Assembly: GCA_017859955.1 (NCBI GenBank)
Contig: JAFNAB010000014.1
Location: 18,549-82,548, forward strand
Direction: 5' to 3'
Source of the DNA: Holophagaceae bacterium
GTDB lineage: Bacteria; Acidobacteriota; Holophagae; Holophagales; Holophagaceae
DNA: 64,000 bases
Below are positions 60,203-64,000 of the stretch, piece after piece (positions within the stretch are counted from its first letter, which is position 1; the number at the start of each line of letters is the position of its first letter). The position numbers were made by a program, and so were the translations under genes. The notes beneath the pieces were generated by a model, which was not told the origin of the DNA, did not search any database, and was given only the letters and a program-made list of their open reading frames with translations.

Positions 60203-60513
60203 ATGGCAGCCGGTAGCGAATTGCAGTCCCGGCGGGGTGACATCCTGGAGCGCAGCCCGGTTATCACGGTCCTGATCCTGCTCGTTGGCTTGGCCTACCT
60301 GATCCACCACTTCCGCACCGGGGCCGGCAGCGTCTTCGACCGTCTGGACCTCAACGCCATCAACATGATCCTCATCCTGCTGGGACTCCTGCTCCATTGG
60401 CGGCCCTATCGCATGGCCGAGGCTGTGAAGAAGGCCAGTCCCTCGGCCTCTTCTGCTCCCCCCTGGTGCTCATCCTGGTCACCCTCTTCGCCAAGACGCT
60501 CTCATTCCCCTGA
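60203..60513 (+). pseudogene. Remnant of a short-chain fatty acid transporter (AtoE type)
   Basis: An ATG at 60203 with GGAGG five bases upstream opens a frame with ERSPVITVLILLVGLAYLIHHF and LDLNAINMILILLGLLLHW, close to the AtoE family middle, then MAEAVKKASP. About 60425-60440 the frame becomes senseless, while another frame gives GLFCSPLVLILVTLFAKTLSFP and a stop at 60513. Normal AtoE proteins have about 440 residues, so both ends are lost. Confidence 0.6.
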
Positions 60514-60531
60514 TTGGCATCTGGTCGCCGA

Positions 60532-60557
60532 AAAGCCCCCGGAGTTCCGGGGGCTTT
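60532..60557. terminator. Bidirectional terminator
   Basis: 11-bp perfect stem (AAAGCCCCCGG, loop AGTT, CCGGGGGCTTT). It separates the transporter remnant from the convergent PAS gene. Confidence 0.85.
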
Positions 60558-60559
60558 GC

Positions 60560-60928
60560 TTATTTGCCGGCCATCTGCTCGGCAATGGCCTTCACGCCGA
60601 TGCCGAAATGGATGTAGTAGTCGTCGCTGTCCGGCAGGGGTATCCAGTAGGATTCAATCTCCTGGCCCTGGAACTGGGTCCGGCTGATCACCGCCTGGCG
60701 TTTGTCCAGGGCCTCGTTGGCCCGGCATTGGCGACAGGGATTCCCATGGGTTTCGGGGTTGAGGCTGTGGCACTTGGCGCCCTGGACCATGCCGAACTTC
60801 CGGCCAAGGGCATTGGCCGCCACGATCGAACGGTTCCTTTCCAGGAGGGATACGGGCTCCGGGAATAGCTCCCAGGTGGCCAGGAAGGTCTGGACGAGGG
60901 CGGATCTTGAGGGGGGCGCTTCCTGCAT
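60560..60928 (-). CDS. Cysteine-rich PAS-like protein
   Basis: 122 residues. Residues 15-50 look like the start of a PAS domain (LFPEPVSLLERNRSIVAANAL). CHSLNPETHGNPCRQCRANEA adds three cysteines in CxnCxxC spacing, where many PAS sensors bind a haem or an FeS cluster or regulate by disulfide. The end is a beta pattern (SRTQFQGQEIESYWIPLPD). No output domain is present. It lies 24 nt after the small membrane gene and probably belongs to the sigma-factor operon. Confidence 0.65.
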   Translation of the reverse strand: MQEAPPSRSALVQTFLATWELFPEPVSLLERNRSIVAANALGRKFGMVQGAKCHSLNPETHGNPCRQCRANEALDKRQAVISRTQFQGQEIESYWIPLPDSDDYYIHFGIGVKAIAEQMAGK

Positions 60929-60952
60929 GTCTTGCTCCTTGAAAGGGGTGGG

Positions 60953-61261
60953 CTAATGGGTCGGGGTCTCTTCTTCCTTCTTGTGGCACCCGCAGTGTCC
61001 ATGCCTGTGCCCGTGGAAGCGGCGGGGCCTGGGGCAGAGTCCGCCGAAGAGCAAGCGGCCCAGGATGAACAGGCCCAAGCCCTGGCAGTAGCTGATGGTA
61101 CTCAGGTGGAAGAGCTGGGGCATCAGGTGATTCCACAGCAGCATGACCGCCAGACCCAGGACGGAAGCCAGGACGAGGCCCAGGACGAGGCCGCAGGCGA
61201 TGTGGCAGGCCACCCGCAGGGCGCGGGGGCGTTTTTCGGAAGTGGAACTGCAGCAGATCAT
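60953..61261 (-). CDS. Small membrane protein next to sigma factor
   Basis: 102 residues. Two membrane segments (GLVLGLVLASVLGLAVMLLW and the LGLFILGRLLFGG stretch) flank MPQLFHLSTISYCQ. The pattern LWNHLMPxLF...ItxxQGLGL is found beside ECF sigma genes in several phyla. The C-terminus is His/Cys-rich (HGHRHGHCGCHKK) and may bind metal. The start overlaps the sigma factor stop (ATGA). Confidence 0.7.
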   Translation of the reverse strand: MICCSSTSEKRPRALRVACHIACGLVLGLVLASVLGLAVMLLWNHLMPQLFHLSTISYCQGLGLFILGRLLFGGLCPRPRRFHGHRHGHCGCHKKEEETPTH

Positions 61262-61779
61262 GGGATTCCTCCTTGGAATTTTTTCAAACGTTGACGGAGC
61301 TTGGCCCCGGCCCGGCTCTTTCGGGCCAGGAGGGTGCCCAGGGGCTCACCCGAGGCCTCGGCCAGCTCCCGGAAGCTTTGGCCATGGACTTCGGTGGCCA
61401 CCCAGACCTCGCGCTCCTTGGGTTTCAGGGCGCCAAGGGCTTCGTCATAGCTGCGCCGGAACTCGGCCCTCAGGATGGTTGACTCCGGATTGGGGGAGGC
61501 GTCCACGAGGGTCTCGATATCTACGGCTTCGTGGCTGCGGCGGGGCTTCCTGCGGCCTGCGTCGATGATGCGGTTACGGATGGAGCGATAGAGGTAGGCG
61601 GTCAGGTGTTCAGCCTCCGCCACCAGGTCCGCCCGTTCGAAGAGGGAGAAAAGCACTTCTGAAAGGATGTCTTCGGCATCCATGTGGGAAATGTCCCACA
61701 TCTGGCGGCGGATGAATCCGAGTACCCGCTCCTTCTCCTGGATGAAGAGGTCCCCCAGGCGGTTGGGTGTGGAAGTCAT
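61258..61779 (-). CDS. ECF-type RNA polymerase sigma factor
   Basis: 173 residues. Region 2 is recognisable (MDAEDILSEVLFSLFERAD, LTAYLYRSIRNRIID) and region 4 is a HTH (ALKPKEREVWVATEVHGQSF, RELAEASGEPLGTLLARKSRAG, in parts). No anti-sigma factor with a ZAS motif is adjacent; the small His/Cys-rich membrane protein in its place could fill that role. It is the head of a three-gene operon. Confidence 0.93.
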   Translation of the reverse strand: MTSTPNRLGDLFIQEKERVLGFIRRQMWDISHMDAEDILSEVLFSLFERADLVAEAEHLTAYLYRSIRNRIIDAGRRKPRRSHEAVDIETLVDASPNPESTILRAEFRRSYDEALGALKPKEREVWVATEVHGQSFRELAEASGEPLGTLLARKSRAGAKLRQRLKKFQGGIP

Positions 61780-61876
61780 GGCGGGGGGTCGGGTCTCCAG
61801 TGCGGCTCACGGGCCGGCTTATCTTGGATGACGCTCAAGGATCCGGATTATTGCGAAGCTTCGGGTGAAAAACAAA

Positions 61877-61900
61877 AAGGACCCGGAAACCCGGGTCCTT
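61877..61900 (-). terminator. Terminator after the exbD genes
   Basis: 10-bp stem, AAGGACCCGG and CCGGGTCCTT, loop AAAC. Upstream of the first arm is AACAAAAA, which on the minus strand gives a T run, ending the tonB-exbB-exbD-exbD transcript. Confidence 0.8.
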
Positions 61901-61917
61901 CAGGAAGCTTGAATGAT

Positions 61918-62430
61918 CTAGCCGCGCTTCTTCAGTGAGATGGCCACCTTGGTGTCGCCACCATCGAAGCCTCCCCATTCGGGCTTGGCAGCAGTCTCCT
62001 TCTTGGCGCGCTCGGAAGCGACGCGCACCTGGTCCAGGACGTTGACGGCCACCTGGTAGGGGGTCTCTTCGTCCACCTTGAGGAAGACCTTGCGCATGCC
62101 CGCGGGCTGGAGCTGGACCACCGGGCTGAGCCGGTTGGCGATGTCCTGGAGCTCGATCTTGTCGCTCTGGAGCATGAACTCGTAGCTCTTGTTGTCAGCC
62201 GTGGGGGTGATGCTGAGCACCAGGGGTGGGTTCCTGGGGTCCGGAGGGGTGGGCTTGTCGGTCTTGATGACCTGGGGCACCACCACCGGCAGAGCCTTGC
62301 TCAACCCGGGCACCATGACGATGAAGACGATGAGGAGCACGAGCACAATGTCGATCAGGGGAGTGACGTTGATGTCCGACTTGGCGTGGACCCCGTGGTG
62401 AACCTTCTTCTTGTGCTTGTGGGGGGTCAT
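61918..62430 (-). CDS. exbD: ExbD/TolR family protein (second copy)
   Basis: 170 residues. SDINVTPLIDIVLVLLIVFIV holds the family Asp in the membrane segment (DIVLVLLI); the periplasmic domain ends with LDQVRVASERAKKE. It partners ExbB in the proton-driven energiser of TonB. The start overlaps the stop of the neighbouring exbD (62427-62430). Confidence 0.94.
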   Translation of the reverse strand: MTPHKHKKKVHHGVHAKSDINVTPLIDIVLVLLIVFIVMVPGLSKALPVVVPQVIKTDKPTPPDPRNPPLVLSITPTADNKSYEFMLQSDKIELQDIANRLSPVVQLQPAGMRKVFLKVDEETPYQVAVNVLDQVRVASERAKKETAAKPEWGGFDGGDTKVAISLKKRG

Positions 62431-62939
62431 TTCTTCTCCTTCTCGCTCTTGTCCTCGGCGGTGACGATGGAGGCCTCGTCGGCGCCACCCTCACGGCAGA
62501 TCTGGAAGAGCTCGTTCACATACTTGAAGGGAAGGTCGGCTTCCGCCTTGACGAAGACCCGCTTGTCCACCAGGTAGTCCGTGGACCGTTTGATGAAGCC
62601 CACCAGGGCCTTGCGGCCTTCGGTGGAAGTCATGTCCCAGCCACTGGTGTTGTGGGCTTCCTTGGCGTCCTTGTCATCCAGCATCACGAAGCCGGGGCCC
62701 ACGACCTTGCTGAAATCCTTGGGATCCCGCTTGGCCGGAAGCATCAAGGTCAGATACTTGGCGTTCTTGTCGGTTTCAGGCTTGACGCTGTATTTGGCCA
62801 TCGGCAGTTTTACAGCGTCGTTCACGGCGGGGGTGATCACGATGAAGATGATCAGCAGCACCAGCACGATGTCTACTAGGGGGGTGACGTTGATATCGGC
62901 CTTTGCGCCGCCTTTTCCGCCGCCTACATCCATACCCAT
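62427..62939 (-). CDS. exbD: ExbD/TolR family protein (first copy)
   Basis: 170 residues. ADINVTPLVDIVLVLLIIFIVI is the same motif. The periplasmic part is larger in the middle than in the other copy (KDFSKVVGPGFVMLDDKDAKEAH), suggesting a different partner. It lies 54 nt after exbB. Confidence 0.94.
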   Translation of the reverse strand: MGMDVGGGKGGAKADINVTPLVDIVLVLLIIFIVITPAVNDAVKLPMAKYSVKPETDKNAKYLTLMLPAKRDPKDFSKVVGPGFVMLDDKDAKEAHNTSGWDMTSTEGRKALVGFIKRSTDYLVDKRVFVKAEADLPFKYVNELFQICREGGADEASIVTAEDKSEKEKK

Positions 62940-62993
62940 AGGCTTCTCCTTTTAAAAGGGCGGGGGGTGGAGGCCCCCCGCAGCGGTGAAAGG

Positions 62994-63728
62994 TTAGGCC
63001 TGGCTCTCGCGGCGGATGAACTCGTCGATCATCTGGGAGGCGGCGTTGTTGATGGAGGTGATGACCTGGTCCTGCTTGTTGGTCAGGATGTTGTAGAACC
63101 ACACGGCGGGAATGGCGACCACGAGGCCGAGGGCGGTGGTGGCCAGGGCCTCACCGATGGAGCCGGCCAGGGCGTTGATGTCACCGGCGCCCTTGGTCTT
63201 CAGGTCGGAGAAGACCTTGATGATGCCGATCACGGTGCCCAGCAGGCCGATGAAGGGGGAGGCGGAGGCGATGGTGGCCAGGGTGCCCATGCCCTTCTTC
63301 AGGAGCTCGGTGACCTCGGCGGTGCCACGCTCGATGGCGCGCTCCACGGGGTTGACCACGTCGTGGTGCTCGTTGGTGGTCTTGAGCTGCTTCTCATACT
63401 GGTAGATGTCCAGGCCGTGCTTCAGCACCAGGGCGATGTGGCTCTTCTGGTGGGTGGCAGCGGCGCGCTTGGCGGCTTCGAAGTCACCACGGCGAAGGGT
63501 GTCCATGAACAGCTTGAGGAACTTCTGGGAGGCGGAGGTGCTGGCGGCATACATGACGGCCCGTTCGATGACCAGGTAGACCTGGAAGAGGAGCAGGGCG
63601 ATCAGGACCACGATGATGATCTTGTTGGGGATCGAGGCGGCGGCCCAGATCGCGGCTGGGCCGAAGGCATCGCCGTGGGCGCCTTCCGCAAGGCCGAGGT
63701 TCAGGAGGGAAGCGGGGAGAAGAGTCAT
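62994..63728 (-). CDS. exbB: ExbB/TolQ family proton channel
   Basis: 244 residues from the ATG at 63728. Three membrane segments (IIIVVLIALLLFQVYLVIER, ASASPFIGLLGTVIGIIKVF, ATTALGLVVAIPAVWFYNIL) with the SPFIGLLGTVIGI and GLVVAIPA phrases. It energises TonB with ExbD at the inner membrane. It lies 41 nt after tonB. Confidence 0.95.
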   Translation of the reverse strand: MTLLPASLLNLGLAEGAHGDAFGPAAIWAAASIPNKIIIVVLIALLLFQVYLVIERAVMYAASTSASQKFLKLFMDTLRRGDFEAAKRAAATHQKSHIALVLKHGLDIYQYEKQLKTTNEHHDVVNPVERAIERGTAEVTELLKKGMGTLATIASASPFIGLLGTVIGIIKVFSDLKTKGAGDINALAGSIGEALATTALGLVVAIPAVWFYNILTNKQDQVITSINNAASQMIDEFIRRESQA

Positions 63729-63769
63729 GGGGAATCCTTTGATGGAATAGGAATGACTGTGTGGAGGTC

Positions 63770-64000
63770 TTAGCGGAGACGGAAGGGCATGGTCAGGGTG
63801 AATCGACCGATCTGGGGCACGCCGTTGAGCATGGCGGGCTCGAAACGCCACTGCATGGCGTAGTTCTCAGCGGTGGGGCGGAGCTGGGGCGGCCCTTCGA
63901 TGGCGGTAGCCTTCATGGGCATGCCGTTGGTGTCGATGGTGATCTGAACCACCACGGTGCCCTGGATCTTGGCGATCTTGGCGATGGGCGGGTAGGGGGG
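63770..64000 (-). CDS. tonB: TonB C-terminal domain protein (5' part outside window)
   Basis: The minus frame is open to the right edge (77 codons inside). It reads PPYPPIAKIAKIQGTVVVQI, then LRPTAENYAMQWRFEPAMLNG and a final FTLTMPFRLR: the TonB C-terminal domain that contacts the TonB box of outer-membrane receptors. The N-terminal membrane segment is beyond the window. It heads the exbB-exbD-exbD operon. Confidence 0.9.
   Translation of the reverse strand, partial: PPYPPIAKIAKIQGTVVVQITIDTNGMPMKATAIEGPPQLRPTAENYAMQWRFEPAMLNGVPQIGRFTLTMPFRLR

Noticed and set aside
60514..60868. Continuation of the transporter frame to 60868
   Set aside because: The sequence beyond the frame change is antisense to the PAS gene and has no transporter features.

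Overview
The window is 64 kb of dense, GC-rich bacterial chromosome with about 66 protein-coding genes, one tRNA and few gaps. The gene set suggests a Gram-negative, anaerobic-type member of the Acidobacteriota, most likely a Holophaga/Geothrix relative. The reasons are a futalosine-type menaquinone gene (mqnE), a pilMNOPQ type IV pilus operon, TonB/ExbB/ExbD and Tat machinery, a Geobacter-like DNMT2 homologue, acetate kinase, and a corrinoid-methyltransferase-like (UroD superfamily) gene. The taxonomic placement is inference; no rRNA is present.

Layout. 1-8.6 kb: a partial glycosyltransferase (minus), a YkuD/Mur-ligase fusion, a small secreted protein, RNase R, an M64-type metallopeptidase and a YhbY RNA-binding protein. 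8.6-18.7 kb: an unusual FHA/GAF/HisKA protein, 5-formyl-THF cyclo-ligase with MqnE, then a J-domain/TPR protein and a PP2C phosphatase leading into pilMNOP and a visibly broken pilQ. 18.8-25.9 kb: a small minus-strand operon ending in tiny genes, then a coupled operon of PP2C, RdgC-like protein, RdgC-associated protein and amidase, followed by a membrane protein, YqgE and a LysE exporter. 25.9-33 kb: a minus-strand run of response regulator, MoxR ATPase, RodZ-like protein, an unknown protein and a DUF2344 protein, plus NAD synthetase. 33-39.3 kb: phosphoesterase, PilZ and ArnD-like deacetylase (overlapping genes), tRNA-Arg, ftsW, a DNMT2 homologue, an AT-rich gap, and ackA.

39.3-50.6 kb: a LPP20/CsgG/LPP20 envelope cluster; a catabolic-looking cluster (UroD-family protein, IclR regulator, branched-chain-type substrate-binding lipoprotein) with a shared palindrome in front of two of its genes; TetR; a HAD hydrolase that overlaps a C-terminally short NadB; a DUF309 protein and a TolQ-type protein. 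50.7-59.7 kb: Ugd, TatA, TatC, a small coupled protein, a double-GNAT acetyltransferase, an outer-membrane beta protein, an ABC-F ATPase, a bestrophin and a DUF512 radical SAM protein. 59.7-64 kb: a composite palindromic repeat region, a remnant of a short-chain fatty acid transporter, a Cys-rich PAS protein, an ECF-like sigma factor with a small membrane partner, and a tonB-exbB-exbD-exbD operon running off the right edge.

The strongest points for a second look are the cytoplasmic-looking YkuD/Mur-ligase fusion (a possible one-protein peptidoglycan recycling enzyme), the bacterial DNMT2 homologue, the disrupted pilQ, and the putative shared operator around the IclR gene. No CRISPR array, intact insertion sequence, prophage or obvious defence island was seen.
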